Origin: [Clostridium] scindens ATCC 35704
GTDB lineage: Bacteria > Bacillota > Clostridia > Lachnospirales > Lachnospiraceae
Direction of reading: 5' to 3'
NCBI RefSeq assembly: GCF_004295125.1
Contig: NZ_CP036170.1
Coordinates: 933,501 to 997,500, forward strand
Length of the DNA stretch: 64,000 bases
Of the stretch, positions 44,725 to 54,095 are shown one piece after another. The position numbers and the translations under genes were made by a program. The notes beneath the pieces were generated by a model, which searched no databases, was not told the origin of the DNA, and saw only the letters and a list, made by a program, of their open reading frames with translations. Each line of letters starts with the position of its first letter. Within the stretch, counting starts at the first letter, position 1.

Positions 44725-45201
44725 TCATTTCAAGATACACTCCATCTTCTGCAATGCACGGCTTCGCTTGGAACGCACCGTGTTCGGGTTCATGCGAAGC
44801 ATCTGTGCGATCTCCCGGCTATTATAGCCCGCGAATACCGACAGGCCCACAATCTCCTGCTCTTCGTCCGACAAGATAAAGAATGCCTTTCTGACATCGA
44901 TCATCTCACTGTAGTCCGGCTCTTCGGAAGCAAACAGTGTAAATGCCTCCCCGGACTGTTCCATCTTCCTGGACGCTTTTTTTATTTTTTTTCTGCATAT
45001 ATTAGCCAGGATTGTGAATATCCAGTTCTTAAAGGCGTCTCTGCTCCGAAGCTTCCCGATATTCTCGTAAGCGGCTACCACAGCTTCGCTGACAGCATCC
45101 TCCGCCTCCTGCCGGTTTCTCATTATGCACACGGCAAACCGGTACAAATCCATATAGACCGCTTCATACATCTGCGCAAATGTCTCTGCATTACATCTCA
45201 T
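44725..45201 (-). CDS. ECF-type RNA polymerase sigma factor
   Basis: 158 residues. Region 2 (about 9-75) has YMDLYRFAVCIMRNRQEAED. Region 4 (about 105-155) has LSDEEQEIVGLSVFAGYNSR and EIAQMLRMNPNTVRSKRSRA as the DNA-binding helix-turn-helix. RBS GGGAGG. It lies directly before the propeller gene, its likely regulator. Confidence 0.92.
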   Translation of the reverse strand: MRCNAETFAQMYEAVYMDLYRFAVCIMRNRQEAEDAVSEAVVAAYENIGKLRSRDAFKNWIFTILANICRKKIKKASRKMEQSGEAFTLFASEEPDYSEMIDVRKAFFILSDEEQEIVGLSVFAGYNSREIAQMLRMNPNTVRSKRSRALQKMECILK

Positions 45202-45286
45202 ATCTTATCCTCCCTGTCAGATATGGCTTATGGTTCTGGTCAGGTTCCTGTTATATATTAGAGTCGAAAAACAGCCTAACTGTTGC

Positions 45287-45327
45287 AATTGGGGACGCAG
45301 TAATTTTATTCTACCGCGTCCCCAATT
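45287..45327. repeat. Perfect 12-bp inverted repeat (dispersed-palindrome type)
   Basis: AATTGGGGACGC (45287-45298) pairs with 45316-45327 around a 17-nt loop; on the plus strand it is followed by ATCTTTTTT. It sits between the hydratase stop and the ECF sigma promoter region. Units built on TTGGGGACG are seen as dispersed repeats in clostridia (recalled, not searched). Confidence 0.65.
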
Positions 45328-45357
45328 ATCTTTTTTATCCTGTCTCTATGAAATAGA

Positions 45358-47637
45358 TTAGTCTCTGTAGTAATTGATCAGGCAGCCCTTCAGGATAATC
45401 TCCCTTTCCGCGTCCGTCATATCGCCCAGCTGCAGATGGATTTCCTTCAGGTCTTCCCCTACCACGTAAGCCTTAATATCCGCCGCCTTCTCTTCCACTG
45501 CCTTTCTGATATCCGGCACGAACAGATAGTCTCCATTCTTGAAGCTGAGGCTCTCATGATCTTCTTTGGTAATAAACGGAAGCATGCCCCAGTTGATCAG
45601 ATTGGAGCGGTATCTCTTGGTAGCGTACTCATTGGCAATGTTCGCCCATCCTCCCAGCACTTTCTGGCAGGACGCCGCCTGCTCCCTGGCGGAGCCGTCT
45701 CCAGGCTTCACTGCGAATATGGTGCTTCCTACTCCCAGGTTGCCTTCGCCCGCCTCCGGATAGGCCTTACGCACCTTGTCCATAACCGGCTTTAATTCGT
45801 CCAGCACTTCCAGCGGGCACTGTCCTGCCTCGATCGCTTTCTGCGCTTTCTGCACTTCCTTGGCTCGTCCCACATAAGCCGGGTCTTTCCTGGATAGTGC
45901 AAATTCGGCCAGCCCCAGCGGATTGGAACGATAGGAAGACGTCTCGCCCGACGGTATCAGTTCATCCGTCGTGGTTACCGGGTCATGAATCTCTGAGACA
46001 ACCTTCAGCACCAAATTCTCCGGCAGCGCAGGCATCTGCGGCCAGTCCTTAATATTCGGCCCGAACTTGATCTCCACGGACGGATCTGCCACGCCCTTGC
46101 TGTCAAAGACACGGTTCGCATAGATATTCTTATCAAAATGATATTTCCGTCCCACGTACTCCACATCCATCGCTGTGGCAGGGGTAAGGAATCCCTTGTT
46201 TGCAGCCGTCGCCGCAATAGAGCGGGCATCCATAAGAGCCACGGAAGCAATCTGTCCGCTCTGGAGTTTGGAGCCTTCTCTGTTCGGGAAGTTTCTTGTC
46301 GAGTGGCGGATGGAGAACGCATGATTGGCAGGCGTATCCCCGGCGCCAAAGCATGGTCCGCAGAATGCCGTTTTAACAATGGTTCCTGCTTCCATCAAGG
46401 TTGCAACTGCCCCGTTCTTCACCAGTTCCATATAGATCGGGGTGCTTGCCGGATATACGCTGAATGTGAACTCATCCGCGCCGATGTAACGCCCCTTGAT
46501 GATATCCGCCGCCGCACAGATATTCTCAAATCCGCCGCCCGCGCAGCCTGCGATGATTCCCTGCTCTACATACAATTTGCCATCCACGATCTTATCCTGA
46601 AGTGTATAGTCTACCGCTTTGTCCAGGCTGACCAGCGCCTTTTGCTCCACGTCATGAAGCACATCCTTAAGGTTGGCGTTTACCTCGTCGATGGTGTAGA
46701 CGTTGGACGGGTGGAATGGCATCGCGATCATTGGCTTGATCTCGCTTAAGTTCACGTATACCATGCCATCATAATATGTAATGGCCCCCGGATTCAGTTC
46801 CTGATACTCTTCCACTCTTCCGTGGATGTCATAGAATTCCTTAATCTTCTCATCCGTCCGCCAGATCGAAGACAGACAGGTGGTCTCCGTCGTCATAACA
46901 TCTATGCCGATACGGAAGTCGGCGCTTAATTTGGAGACTCCCGGTCCTACGAACTCCATAACCTTATTGTTCACATAGCCATTTCCAAAAGTCGCCCCAA
47001 TGATCGCAAGCGCCACGTCCTGCGGGCCTACGCCCACTGACGGCTCGCCATCAAGGTAGATTCCCACTACGCCCGGCATCTTGATATCATAGGTCTTATT
47101 CAGGAGCTGCTTTACCAGTTCCGGTCCTCCTTCTCCCATAGCCATGGTGCCCAATGCGCCATAGCGGGTATGGCTGTCGGAGCCAAGTATCATCTTGCCG
47201 CCGCCTGAAAGCATCTCGCGGGCATACTGGTGAATGACTGCCTGATGAGGCGGCACATATACGCCGCCATACTTCTTGGCACAGGTAAGGCCAAACATAT
47301 GGTCATCTTCATTGATCGTGCCGCCGACCGCGCACAGAGAATTATGGCAGTTTGTCAAGACATAGGGAATGGGAAACTTCTCAAGGCCAGACGCCCTTGC
47401 CGTCTGGATGATTCCTACAAACGTAATGTCATGGGAAGTCAACTTATCAAATTTAATCTGAAGCCTCTCCATGTTCCCTGATAAATTGTGAGCTTCAAGG
47501 ATCCTGTATGCCATCGTATTTCTGGCTGCCTCTTCCTGGGATACTTCCTGCCCGGTCTTTGCCTTTGCCTCTTCGGCGCTTTTAGCAATCTCTGTTCCAT
47601 TTAACAGATAGACTCCTTTATCAAACAGTTTCACCAT
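45358..47637 (-). CDS. Aconitase-family hydratase
   Basis: 759 residues from the ATG at 47637, with GGAGGAG upstream. It belongs to the aconitase superfamily: the [4Fe-4S] cysteines are in [15 protein letters not shown]-like and [13 protein letters not shown] segments, with [21 protein letters not shown] as a substrate-binding motif and the swivel domain at the C-terminus. It differs from citrate-cycle AcnA and from LeuCD and is usually annotated only as hydratase. The substrate is unknown. It lies directly downstream of a CdaR-type regulator, hinting at a role in carboxylic or sugar-acid metabolism. Confidence 0.9.
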   Translation of the reverse strand: MVKLFDKGVYLLNGTEIAKSAEEAKAKTGQEVSQEEAARNTMAYRILEAHNLSGNMERLQIKFDKLTSHDITFVGIIQTARASGLEKFPIPYVLTNCHNSLCAVGGTINEDDHMFGLTCAKKYGGVYVPPHQAVIHQYAREMLSGGGKMILGSDSHTRYGALGTMAMGEGGPELVKQLLNKTYDIKMPGVVGIYLDGEPSVGVGPQDVALAIIGATFGNGYVNNKVMEFVGPGVSKLSADFRIGIDVMTTETTCLSSIWRTDEKIKEFYDIHGRVEEYQELNPGAITYYDGMVYVNLSEIKPMIAMPFHPSNVYTIDEVNANLKDVLHDVEQKALVSLDKAVDYTLQDKIVDGKLYVEQGIIAGCAGGGFENICAAADIIKGRYIGADEFTFSVYPASTPIYMELVKNGAVATLMEAGTIVKTAFCGPCFGAGDTPANHAFSIRHSTRNFPNREGSKLQSGQIASVALMDARSIAATAANKGFLTPATAMDVEYVGRKYHFDKNIYANRVFDSKGVADPSVEIKFGPNIKDWPQMPALPENLVLKVVSEIHDPVTTTDELIPSGETSSYRSNPLGLAEFALSRKDPAYVGRAKEVQKAQKAIEAGQCPLEVLDELKPVMDKVRKAYPEAGEGNLGVGSTIFAVKPGDGSAREQAASCQKVLGGWANIANEYATKRYRSNLINWGMLPFITKEDHESLSFKNGDYLFVPDIRKAVEEKAADIKAYVVGEDLKEIHLQLGDMTDAEREIILKGCLINYYRD

Positions 47638-47650
47638 ATCTTGTCTCCTC

Positions 47651-48736
47651 CTAATCATTCATATACTTCATGTGATCTGCTACCATCATGGCAATCTTGA
47701 ATGTCAGCGCATCCTCAAACACACGGACATCCAGTCCTGTCTTCTTCTGGATCTTCTCCAGCCTGTACACCAGCGTATTGCGATGCACGTACAACTGCCT
47801 CGCAGTCTCGGATATATTCAGGTTATTGTCAAAGAATGTATATACTGTCGTCAGTTCTTCCTCCTCGAACTGGACGGCCACATCCCCGTCAAACACCTCT
47901 TTTAAAAACATCTCGCACAGGGACGCCGGAAGCTGATGGATCAGCCGCCCGATTCCCAGTTCACTATATGCCAGAATGTTCTTATCCACATAGAATACTC
48001 TTCCCACCTCAAGCGCCATATCTGCCTCTTTGTAGGATCTGGATACCTCTTTTAACTCATCCACAATGGTTCCGTAAGATATCCGGACGCTTACCATGGC
48101 TTCCATATTCAGCGTATCCACAAGCACTTTCGCTATCTGGTTCAACTGTCCATAGCCATCCGTATTCTCAAGGGCCTTTACCAGAATTACATGCCTCTCG
48201 TCAACTGCTGTCACAAAATCCTTCGTGCCGGTGGCATATAACCCTTTAAGCGTCTCCAGAATCAGGCTCTCACCCTCATTCTTGGCCTCGATCAGAAATA
48301 CCGTCCGTTTAAGTTCTGTCGGAATCTTCATCTTCTTCGCCTGGTTATATACATCTACCAGCAGCATATTATCCAGAATAAGGTTCTGGATAAAACGATT
48401 CTTATCCATTCTCTCCTTATATGCATACAGAAGGTTGGCAAGCTGGCTGGCTCCCATCTTTCCCGCTATGGACATCCGGGGATCCTGCCCCGCCAGCGCC
48501 AGTATATAGGCCGGCTCGTCTTCGTCGCATACAAGGAACAGCCCGGCGTCTTCCCCCGCCTGTTCCGGCTCTTTAAGCGCCTTCCGGCAGAAAGAGGCCA
48601 CCTCTTTTTCCAGCCCCAGCATCCTTTCGCTGGTCATTACAAGACATTTGGCATCCATATCCCAGACGCCGCACTCAAGCCCTGTAATACGCTTTATATC
48701 CTGTACTGTTTTATGCAATATCTGATTCGATAACAA
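47651..48736 (-). CDS. CdaR/PucR-type transcriptional regulator
   Basis: 361 residues from a TTG start at 48736 with GGAGGG upstream. The N-terminal sugar-diacid-recognition domain (about 1-130) starts [18 protein letters not shown]. The middle GGDEF-like PucR domain (about 140-270) precedes the C-terminal PucR helix-turn-helix (about 295-355) with [29 protein letters not shown]. CdaR proteins activate carboxylate/sugar diacid genes. Its stop is 13 bp from the hydratase start, so they form a regulator-enzyme pair. Confidence 0.9.
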   Translation of the reverse strand: MLSNQILHKTVQDIKRITGLECGVWDMDAKCLVMTSERMLGLEKEVASFCRKALKEPEQAGEDAGLFLVCDEDEPAYILALAGQDPRMSIAGKMGASQLANLLYAYKERMDKNRFIQNLILDNMLLVDVYNQAKKMKIPTELKRTVFLIEAKNEGESLILETLKGLYATGTKDFVTAVDERHVILVKALENTDGYGQLNQIAKVLVDTLNMEAMVSVRISYGTIVDELKEVSRSYKEADMALEVGRVFYVDKNILAYSELGIGRLIHQLPASLCEMFLKEVFDGDVAVQFEEEELTTVYTFFDNNLNISETARQLYVHRNTLVYRLEKIQKKTGLDVRVFEDALTFKIAMMVADHMKYMND

Positions 48737-48770
48737 TCGTTACCCTCCTGTTCTGCTAAATGCATGTTCT

Positions 48771-48799
48771 ATTCTACCATATGTTAGAAATCATGTCTA
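48771..48799 (-). promoter_or_regulatory. Promoter of the CdaR-hydratase pair
   Basis: Minus-strand TAGACA (48794-48799), 17-nt spacer and TAGAAT (48771-48776). An inverted repeat TTAGA-N7-TCTAA (48784-48800) overlaps the -35 and may be an operator. Confidence 0.6.
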
Positions 48800-48846
48800 A
48801 TATTTTGCCCTTTCCCTTTGGAAGTAAATCACTGTTTTCAATCCAA

Positions 48847-48875
48847 TTGTTTCATTTTCTCACTTATGTTATACT
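48847..48875 (+). promoter_or_regulatory. Promoter-like site before the GntR fragment
   Basis: TTGTTT (48847-48852), 17-nt spacer and TATACT (48870-48875). It lies within the nominal open frame, so a transcript from it would start near 48882, before the GTG at 48890. Confidence 0.5.
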
Positions 48876-48889
48876 TTAAGAAAATAAGG

Positions 48890-49261
48890 GTGGAAAATTT
48901 TGTCAGCAGGCAATATCAAGACATCAAAAAAGAGTTTGCTTACATGCAATGTATCGAAAGTTTTCAAAAGAATGACCTTAAAGCGGTAAAGGAATATGAC
49001 GCGGAATTTCACCGTTTTATAATCCATACCACCAAGAACAGTCGTATAGAAGCAACCATCAGAAATCTAATCAAACTTAGCAAATGCATTGTTGTCAAAT
49101 CCGATGACAGCCTTTCCAGCCAGGATATAGATGCGCTCCGGCAGTTTCTGAATGCCCTCCGGGATTCAAACGAATCTTTGGCGGAGGAACTTATGCGAAA
49201 GCGCGTAGCTGCTTCTAAAAAGTATCATTTCAATCGGTATTATATGGGAGAATATAATTAA
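48890..49261 (+). pseudogene. GntR-type regulator remnant, FCD domain only
   Basis: From GTG 48890 the frame encodes 123 residues (VENFVSRQYQDIKKEFAYMQ...). The region KEYDAEFHRFIIHTTKNSRIEATI is the metal/ligand-binding FCD helix bundle of FadR-like GntR regulators (D-x(3)-H pattern). The N-terminal winged helix needed for DNA binding is missing, and upstream codons (48818-48889) do not look like protein. It is probably a truncated remnant, or a stand-alone ligand-binding protein. A terminator follows. Confidence 0.65.
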
Positions 49262-49280
49262 CATTTTCAATATCATCAGT

Positions 49281-49317
49281 AAGGCCAGGGATTCGTAACT
49301 CAACCCCTGGCCTTTTT
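49281..49317. terminator. Bidirectional terminator between the GntR remnant and ugpC
   Basis: 10-bp stem (49281-49290 with 49305-49314, AAGGCCAGGG/CCCTGGCCTT), followed by TTTTT. Confidence 0.88.
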
Positions 49318-49338
49318 CTCATAATTATCAACACTCTA

Positions 49339-50451
49339 TTAGTTTGTAATCGTCAGTTCTGTCTCTTTGTCAAATACATGGATCTTCTCAGCATCCAGGG
49401 CAAACTTGACTGTATCTCCCGTTCTTGCTGTCGTTCTTGGATCAACTCTTGCGGTCATGTTAGAGCCTTCATAGTCAAAGTACAGATATACTTCCGCGCC
49501 AAGCATTTCATATACACGGATTGTTGCTTCGATTACCGTGTTCGGAGACGCTTCAATAAACATCTGCTCATCATGAACATCTTCCGGACGGATTCCAAGC
49601 ACTACCGTCTTTCCGTCATAGCCGCCTTCGATAAGCTTCTTGCCCTTTGCCGGAGGAAGCTCGATCTCGGAAGGGCCTGCAGCAAGCCATACCTTATCGC
49701 CTTTTACCTTGCATATGGCGTCGATAAAGTTCATCTGCGGAGATCCGATGAATCCTGCTACGAACAGGTTGCAAGGATAATCATACAGTGTCTGAGGAGT
49801 ATCTACCTGCTGTACGATACCAGCATTCATAACTACGATTCTTGTACCAAGGGTCATAGCCTCTGTCTGGTCATGCGTTACATAGATAATTGTGGTTCCC
49901 AGTCTCTGATGCAGCTTGGAGATCTCAATGCGCATCTGTCCACGAAGTTTTGCGTCCAGGTTTGAAAGAGGCTCATCCATAAGGAATACCTTAGGATTAC
50001 GCACGATAGCACGTCCCATAGCAACACGCTGTCTCTGTCCGCCTGACAAAGCCTTTGGCTTACGGTCTAACAATGGCTCAAGATCCAGAACCTTAGCCGC
50101 TTCGCGAACCATCTTGTCAATCTGATCCTTTGGCACCTTTCTTAGTTTCAGGCCAAATGACATATTATCATAAACGGTCATATGAGGATACAGAGCATAG
50201 TTCTGGAATACCATCGCGATGTCTCTGTCCTTAGGCTCAACGTCATTTACAATCTTGTCACCAATCTTCAGTTCTCCGGAAGAGATCTCTTCCAGGCCGG
50301 CGATCATTCGAAGCGTTGTAGATTTGCCGCATCCGGAAGGTCCTACGAAGATGATGAACTCCTTGTCTTCGATCTCAAGGTTGAAGTCTTTAACCGCCTC
50401 AAATCCATTTGGATACACTTTGTTAATATGTTTCAGTGATAAACTTGCCAT
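49339..50451 (-). CDS. ugpC: Sugar ABC transporter ATP-binding protein UgpC/MsmK type
   Basis: 370 residues. Walker A GPSGCGKSTTLR, Q-loop VFQNYALYPHMTV, signature LSGGQRQR, Walker B VFLMDEPLSNLDAKLR and the switch THDQTEAM are all present. They are followed by the TOBE/OB regulatory domain (about 240-370) with VVLGIRPEDVHDEQ. MsmK-like ATPases energise several carbohydrate importers in Firmicutes; no permease or binding-protein genes are adjacent, which supports a shared role. It is transcribed alone. RBS AGGAGG. Confidence 0.95.
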   Translation of the reverse strand: MASLSLKHINKVYPNGFEAVKDFNLEIEDKEFIIFVGPSGCGKSTTLRMIAGLEEISSGELKIGDKIVNDVEPKDRDIAMVFQNYALYPHMTVYDNMSFGLKLRKVPKDQIDKMVREAAKVLDLEPLLDRKPKALSGGQRQRVAMGRAIVRNPKVFLMDEPLSNLDAKLRGQMRIEISKLHQRLGTTIIYVTHDQTEAMTLGTRIVVMNAGIVQQVDTPQTLYDYPCNLFVAGFIGSPQMNFIDAICKVKGDKVWLAAGPSEIELPPAKGKKLIEGGYDGKTVVLGIRPEDVHDEQMFIEASPNTVIEATIRVYEMLGAEVYLYFDYEGSNMTARVDPRTTARTGDTVKFALDAEKIHVFDKETELTITN

Positions 50452-50515
50452 TTTGAATTCCTCCTAAAAATACTTTCGTATCTATGATATCGTTTCGTTC
50501 TGTTACAAAGTATAT

Positions 50516-50551
50516 AAAAAAAGTCCAACTTGGGGTATGCCCAAATTGAAC
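50516..50551 (-). terminator. Terminator of the pgi-rsmI operon
   Basis: Minus-strand 12-bp stem (50540-50551 with 50523-50534) including two G-U pairs, with a 5-nt loop, is followed by seven T (50516-50522). It is also palindromic DNA (TTGGG-N5-CCCAA) just upstream of ugpC, so a second role as an operator is possible. Confidence 0.8.
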
Positions 50552-50594
50552 AATTTTTTTCTGGTTTTCTATACAAGTTGACCAAGGAAGAATT

Positions 50595-51431
50595 TTACAG
50601 CAGCGCCTGGTAGATATCGCGCTTGCTTACGCCCCGGTCCTTGGCTACTTGCTTCATGGCTTCCTTCTTACCCATGCCCCGCTCAAGATAATATTCCATA
50701 TGCGCTTCAATGTCCATTTCTTCCCACTGGGCCTTTTCCTCTGCCCTGATCTCTTCGCGGCTCTTTCCCTCGATCACCATCACGCACTCGCCTTTCGGCT
50801 CCTGGCTCTCGTAATAGTCAAGCGCATCCTCGATCGTGGTGGCAAATACCGTCTCATGCTTTTTCGTCAATTCCCTGCATACGCTGAGCCTGCGGTTACC
50901 CAAAGCCTCGTAGAGAACCTTAAGCGTCCGGGTCAGCCGATGGGGCGCTTCATAGAGAATCATGGTCCGGGTCTCCCCTTTTAGTTCCTCCAGTATGGCC
51001 TGGCGCTCCTTCTTATCGGTCGGAAGAAAAGCCTCAAACGCAAATCTTCTGGTAGCCAGTCCGGATATGGTAAGCGCCGTGATACAGGCTACTGCTCCCG
51101 GAAGGGCAGTTACGGTTATTCCCGCCTCCTGGCACATGCGCACTAATTCTTCTCCCGGATCCGAGATGCCCGGCGTCCCCGCATCCGTAATCAGGGCTAT
51201 ATCTTCTCCACTTTGAAGCCGTTCTGCCAGCCTGTGCCCTTTTTCTATCTTGTTGTACTCATGATAACTGGTCATAGGGGTCTTAATCTCGAAATGATTC
51301 AGCAGCTTGATGCTGTTTCGCGTATCCTCGGCCGCGATCAAATCCACCTCTTTTAGGACACGGATGCATCTAAGCGTCATATCTTCCAGATTGCCTATCG
51401 GCGTTGCGCATAAGTATAATGTTCCTGACAT
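50595..51431 (-). CDS. rsmI: 16S rRNA (cytidine-1402-2'-O)-methyltransferase
   Basis: 278 residues. It starts SGTLYLCATPIGNLEDMTLR, the conserved RsmI N-terminus, and carries AAEDTRNSIKLL, ITDAGTPGISDPGEELV and PGAVACITALTISGL (tetrapyrrole-methylase fold). It modifies C1402 in the decoding centre. It is the last gene of the operon, matching the yabC position in Bacillus. Confidence 0.96.
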   Translation of the reverse strand: MSGTLYLCATPIGNLEDMTLRCIRVLKEVDLIAAEDTRNSIKLLNHFEIKTPMTSYHEYNKIEKGHRLAERLQSGEDIALITDAGTPGISDPGEELVRMCQEAGITVTALPGAVACITALTISGLATRRFAFEAFLPTDKKERQAILEELKGETRTMILYEAPHRLTRTLKVLYEALGNRRLSVCRELTKKHETVFATTIEDALDYYESQEPKGECVMVIEGKSREEIRAEEKAQWEEMDIEAHMEYYLERGMGKKEAMKQVAKDRGVSKRDIYQALL

Positions 51432-51459
51432 GTCTTCTCCTTTTAGCCCCTTTTAAAGG

Positions 51460-52200
51460 CTAGTCCATCCCATATATTTTCATCATTTCTTCCGTATATT
51501 TTCCATCCTGCTCATACGAGATGAGAGGCGGCTCTACCTTCATTCTGGGATTGCCTCCCCGCAGACCTTCAAGCAGCACCATATTGGGCTCTTTATCCAC
51601 GAATGGATACACCAGCCGCATACGCTTCGGCTCAATTCCTGCGGCTGTCATCTTAGAAAGTATCTCCGGCAGCCTGAATGGCCGGTGGATCATATAGAAT
51701 CTTCCCTTCGGCTTCAGAAGCCTGGCGCTCTCCCTTAAAATATCATCCAGCGTACATAGGACCTCATGGCGGGCAATATACAAGGCTTCATTTTCATTCT
51801 TCAGCCCGTGATCTCCGATCATATAGGGGGGATTTGTCGTAATTACATGAAAAGAGGCCGCCCCAAATATGGCGGATGCCTCTTTGATATCTCCTGTGAT
51901 AATGTCCACCTTGTCCTGCAGATGATTATGTCTAACGCTTCTGCGGGCCATATCGGCGCTTTCTTCCTGAATCTCAAGGCCGGTATAATGCGCCCCTTCA
52001 TTCTTCGCTTCCAGCAGAATCGGAAGTATTCCAGTTCCGCTGCCCAGATCCAGCGCCGTCTCGTTCTTCTTCACCGTGGCAAAAGAAGACAGAAGTATGG
52101 CGTCCATGCCAAAGCAGAAGCGTCCCGGGCTCTGTATAATCTCATATCCTTTAATCATCAGATCATCCAGGCGCTCGTTAGGCTTTAAACTATTCATCAT
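51460..52200 (-). CDS. trmN6: tRNA1(Val) adenine-37-N6-methyltransferase
   Basis: 246 residues from ATG 52200, with two further possible ATGs (52218 and 52197). The AdoMet site is ALDLGSGTGILPILLEAK, and the catalytic motif IV is TTNPPYMIGD, marking an N6-adenine methyltransferase of the YfiC/TrmN6 (Bacillus YabB) family. The start overlaps the ricT stop. Confidence 0.92.
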   Translation of the reverse strand: MMNSLKPNERLDDLMIKGYEIIQSPGRFCFGMDAILLSSFATVKKNETALDLGSGTGILPILLEAKNEGAHYTGLEIQEESADMARRSVRHNHLQDKVDIITGDIKEASAIFGAASFHVITTNPPYMIGDHGLKNENEALYIARHEVLCTLDDILRESARLLKPKGRFYMIHRPFRLPEILSKMTAAGIEPKRMRLVYPFVDKEPNMVLLEGLRGGNPRMKVEPPLISYEQDGKYTEEMMKIYGMD

Positions 52201-53101
52201 CCAGTTTTGACGCTCCATTCTTCTCTTCCAGCGCCTTTAGCTGTGCCAATTCTTCTTTGGATAATTTCACATCCTTCTTCTTGCGCTTTGGCTTGAATCT
52301 AAGTTCGCTGGCTTTATACTCACGGATCTCTTTTTCATCATTATCCAGGGTTACGATAACCTTCACCTGCTGCCGCAGCACATTAACAGACTGCACATCG
52401 CCTCTCAGGCCTTCCGGCGTAGTTACATGATCTCCATTGGAAGGAAGTCGGCTGTTCAATTCTTCATAAGTCTCTTCCTCATTGGTCAGGCAGCACATCA
52501 GCCTGCCGCATACCCCTGATATCTTAGAAGGGTTCAGGGATAGATTCTGCTCTTTCGCCATCTTGATGGATACCGGCGCGAATTCAGACAGATACGTATT
52601 GCAGCAAAGCGGACGGCCGCAGATCCCGATTCCTCCCCGGATCTTCGTCTCATCTCTTACTCCGATCTGTCTCAGTTCTATCCTGGTCCTGAACACGCTC
52701 GCCAAGTCTTTCACCAGTTCCCTGAAGTCAATCCTCCCGTCTGCGGTAAAGTAGAAAAGCACCTTATTGTTGTCAAATGTATACTCCGCGTCGATCAGCT
52801 TCATCTCAAGGCCATGCTTGCGGATCTTCTCAAGGCAGATGCCAAATGCTTCCTTTTCCTTTTCCCTGTTCTTTTCTTCCTTGCGGATGTCATCCTGGGT
52901 CGCAATACGGATGACCGGCTTCAGCGGCTGGGTGATCTTGTCATCCTCTACATCCTTCTGGCCGGTGACTACCGTGCCAAACTCAACGCCTCTGGCCGTC
53001 TCGACGATCACCTTATCCCCTGTATGAATATTATATTTCCCCGGCGCGAAGAAGTATATCTTCCCTGCCGGGCGGAACCTTACTCCAATTACTCTTGTCA
53101 T
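52190..53101 (-). CDS. ricT: PSP1-domain regulatory protein RicT (YaaT)
   Basis: 303 residues. It begins RVIGVRFRPAGKIYFFAPG and contains the PSP1 domain with clustered cysteines in GICGRPLCCNTYL and GVCGRLMCCLTNEE. In Bacillus RicT joins RicA and RicF in an Fe-S complex that helps RNase Y and sporulation phosphorelay. RicA and RicF genes are not seen here. The C-terminus is Lys-rich. It lies 4 bp after holB. Confidence 0.94.
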   Translation of the reverse strand: MTRVIGVRFRPAGKIYFFAPGKYNIHTGDKVIVETARGVEFGTVVTGQKDVEDDKITQPLKPVIRIATQDDIRKEEKNREKEKEAFGICLEKIRKHGLEMKLIDAEYTFDNNKVLFYFTADGRIDFRELVKDLASVFRTRIELRQIGVRDETKIRGGIGICGRPLCCNTYLSEFAPVSIKMAKEQNLSLNPSKISGVCGRLMCCLTNEEETYEELNSRLPSNGDHVTTPEGLRGDVQSVNVLRQQVKVIVTLDNDEKEIREYKASELRFKPKRKKKDVKLSKEELAQLKALEEKNGASKLDDE

Positions 53102-53105
53102 ATTG

Positions 53106-54095
53106 TTAATTCTCCTTTATTGTCAGGAACAACAGTTCCATTACCAGATCAAAGTTTACATTGGCCTTTAATCTGGCTTTGGCTTTTTCCAGGCTTTCTA
53201 TGATAAGCTCGATTCCTTCATAGGAACTTCTCTTAGCCCGTTCTTTGATATATTTTATCTGGTCTTTGAATACGACCTTATCCATATCCTTGGTTGCTTT
53301 ATATAATAAGACATCCCGATACCATATCATGATAATATCCAGATAGTCATTGATTTCCAGCTTATATGCCGTGATCCGGCTTACCGCCTGCACGATCTCG
53401 CTTAACTCCATCTCATTGATGTACTTCAGCAGCTGCACCGCCTCATCACGGATCTCATTAAAATGTTCGGAATTCGCCAGCATAATGGCACGTCCCATAT
53501 TTCCCTGGGCAAATGCAGTGCACATATCCGCCTTATAATCCGGAACCTGCATGGTCTCCATCAGATACTTCTTAATCAGGGTATCCTTAATATTACGCAG
53601 TTTCAGCATTACGCACCTGGAATTAATCGTCGGCAGCAGCGTATCCGCATTCTCTGTAAGAAGCATGATTACCGCATATTCCGGCGGCTCCTCGATCGTT
53701 TTAAGCAAGGCGTTCTGCGCCTGGGTCGTCATCATATCTGCCTGGGGAATAATGTATACCTTATATGGTCCCTGGTAGGGCTTTATCATAATCGTATTAT
53801 TCACCTGTTCCCGGATGTCGTCCACACTAATAGAATTCGGCTTCTCGTGTGTAACCTTTATAATATCCGGATGGTTGCCGCTTTCTGCCTGTCTGCAGGA
53901 ATGGCATTCATTGCACGGATCCGGCCCGCCTTTCTCGCACAGCAATGTGGCGGCAAACAGATTCGCCAGCATCTTCTTGCCGGCTCCCCGCTCTCCATTC
54001 AATATATAAGCGTGGGACACCTTGTCCTCTCTTACCGCATTCCTGATATAATTAATAATGTCTTTGTGGCCAACCACATCTTTAAACGTTCCCAT
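53106..54095 (-). CDS. holB: DNA polymerase III subunit delta'
   Basis: 329 residues. The N-terminus TFKDVVGHKDIINYIRNAVR is followed by the clamp-loader AAA+ core with AYILNGERGAGKKMLANLFAAT in the P-loop position, the zinc-binding cysteines in CEKGGPDPCNECHSC, and the SRC motif in TINSRCVML. It is part of the clamp loader that places the sliding clamp. It overlaps the gene before it by 14 bp. Confidence 0.95.
   Translation of the reverse strand: MGTFKDVVGHKDIINYIRNAVREDKVSHAYILNGERGAGKKMLANLFAATLLCEKGGPDPCNECHSCRQAESGNHPDIIKVTHEKPNSISVDDIREQVNNTIMIKPYQGPYKVYIIPQADMMTTQAQNALLKTIEEPPEYAVIMLLTENADTLLPTINSRCVMLKLRNIKDTLIKKYLMETMQVPDYKADMCTAFAQGNMGRAIMLANSEHFNEIRDEAVQLLKYINEMELSEIVQAVSRITAYKLEINDYLDIIMIWYRDVLLYKATKDMDKVVFKDQIKYIKERAKRSSYEGIELIIESLEKAKARLKANVNFDLVMELLFLTIKEN

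Noticed and set aside
50523-50551. Palindrome upstream of ugpC as a dedicated operator
   Set aside because: On the minus strand it forms a 12-bp stem followed by seven T right behind rsmI, so termination explains it better; an operator role is only kept as a side possibility.
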